DNA of 53,551 nucleotides from Prosthecobacter debontii (GTDB taxonomy: Bacteria; Verrucomicrobiota; Verrucomicrobiia; Chthoniobacterales; Chthoniobacteraceae), in the NCBI GenBank assembly GCA_945861385.1, contig CAMAUI010000016.1, forward strand, positions 1 through 53,551. Reading direction: 5' to 3'. Of the stretch, positions 53,025 through 53,551 are shown one piece after another. The notes beneath the pieces were generated by a model that worked only from the letters and a program-made list of their open reading frames with translations, did no database searches and had not been told where the DNA came from. The translations under genes were made by a program, and so were the position numbers. Position 1 is the first letter of the stretch; every line of letters begins with the position of its first letter.

Positions 53025-53551
53025 GGCGATCGCCCCGCATTTCTCCCGCGACATGTCTCCCCCGGGGGAACGCCTCGTCGTGCCCGTCGAAGATGCGGTC
53101 TTCGCACGCTCGCGCCGCGGTTCGCGATTTGCCAGAAGCACCGCGTGAAACGCACTCACCCCACCGGTCGCCGCCGGCCGCGTTCGAGCAGCCCTGCGCT
53201 TGCGTGGGGCGAGCAGAATCCGGCCAACATTGGGCAAGAGACGTGTAGTCCTTGCGGGCAATGATTCACGAAAAGGGTGGGGAAGCGAAGTTTCCGCTGG
53301 ACACAGAACCACAACCAACTCAATCCACTCAATTATTCCTATGAAAAACTCCAGATCTCACCGCGTGCCAGGCCACTCCTCCCGTGTAACACCAATCGAA
53401 ATTCACAGCCATCCCATAGCCGCGATCTCGCGGCTGGAAAGGCTGATGTTTGCTGGGTTGTGGGGCGAGGATTGGCGGAATGAGATTTGGGATTTGCGCG
53501 TGGGTTTCTGGCGGGATGGACGTTGAGGGCGTGGGGCTATCCCACAGCGCG
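53025..53551. other. Region without a recognised gene
   Basis: The last 527 bases hold no coding region I can support. Short frames exist (for example ATG 53341-53526, 61 codons) but have no recognisable features. The stretch 53290-53400 is AT-richer than the surroundings. No repeat family from 47877-50518 is repeated here. Confidence 0.5.

Overview
The window reads as chromosomal DNA of a high-GC, Gram-negative member of the Verrucomicrobiota, probably close to Chthoniobacter. The strongest evidence is a set of three pilin-like genes at 14235-20607 that match the Verru_Chthon cassette families A, B and C. Supporting evidence is the DUF1552 / DUF1592-type cytochrome pair, the PVC-type membrane-bound dehydrogenase with its C-terminal haem domain, Cys-type sulfatases with signal peptides, and a Kdo transferase that implies lipid A and an outer membrane. 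No tRNA, rRNA, CRISPR array or intact transposase was recognised.

Layout. 1-9069 is a co-oriented block of secreted catabolic genes: DUF1552 tail, DUF1587/1592-type c-haem protein, sulfatase, PVC dehydrogenase, sulfatase. 9087-14222 holds ligA, a VanZ-like gene, a BadF-type sugar kinase and a GlcD-like oxidase. 14235-20607 is the minus-strand pseudopilin-like cassette, with a divergent secreted glycosidase-like gene next to it. 23119-31159 is mostly core or housekeeping: UDP-glucose dehydrogenase, ComM/YifB ATPase, thioredoxin, a repeat-bearing membrane protein, small membrane proteins, an EamA transporter, a P460-like cytochrome and prolyl-tRNA synthetase. 31184-38552 mixes a nucleotidyltransferase module, an HtrA-like protease, an FGE-fold protein, leuC, a two-gene toxin-antitoxin-like cassette, YqhA and surface proteins. 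38637-47880 carries fabV, nth, a large TPR protein, a nucleosidase, the Kdo transferase and a second GlcD-like oxidase. 47881-50521 is a small defence/addiction island with VapBC, a truncated VapC, MNT-HEPN, zinc-ribbon relics and REP-like palindromes. 50522-53024 has a GDP-mannose 3,5-epimerase-like gene, an esterase and crcB.

The most unusual pattern is that three accessory segments lie immediately after the stop codon of a resident gene, and each is followed by a second, partial copy of that gene's 3' end. These are the sulfatase after the DUF1592 gene (17-bp exact repeat), the two-gene cassette after leuC (about 110 bp, diverged copy), and the toxin-antitoxin island after the GlcD-like oxidase (22 bp plus a REP-like doublet). 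I infer that cassettes enter behind stop codons, or arrive with a replacement 3' end, leaving the host gene whole. This needs comparison with related genomes.

Functional links. The first 9 kb looks like an exported pathway for sulfated, hydroxylated carbon substrates with electron transfer through c-type haems. UDP-glucose dehydrogenase and the GDP-mannose 3,5-epimerase-like enzyme would supply precursors for surface polysaccharide. Start sites were moved from the longest open frames to the first start giving a sensible signal peptide or conserved N-terminus.
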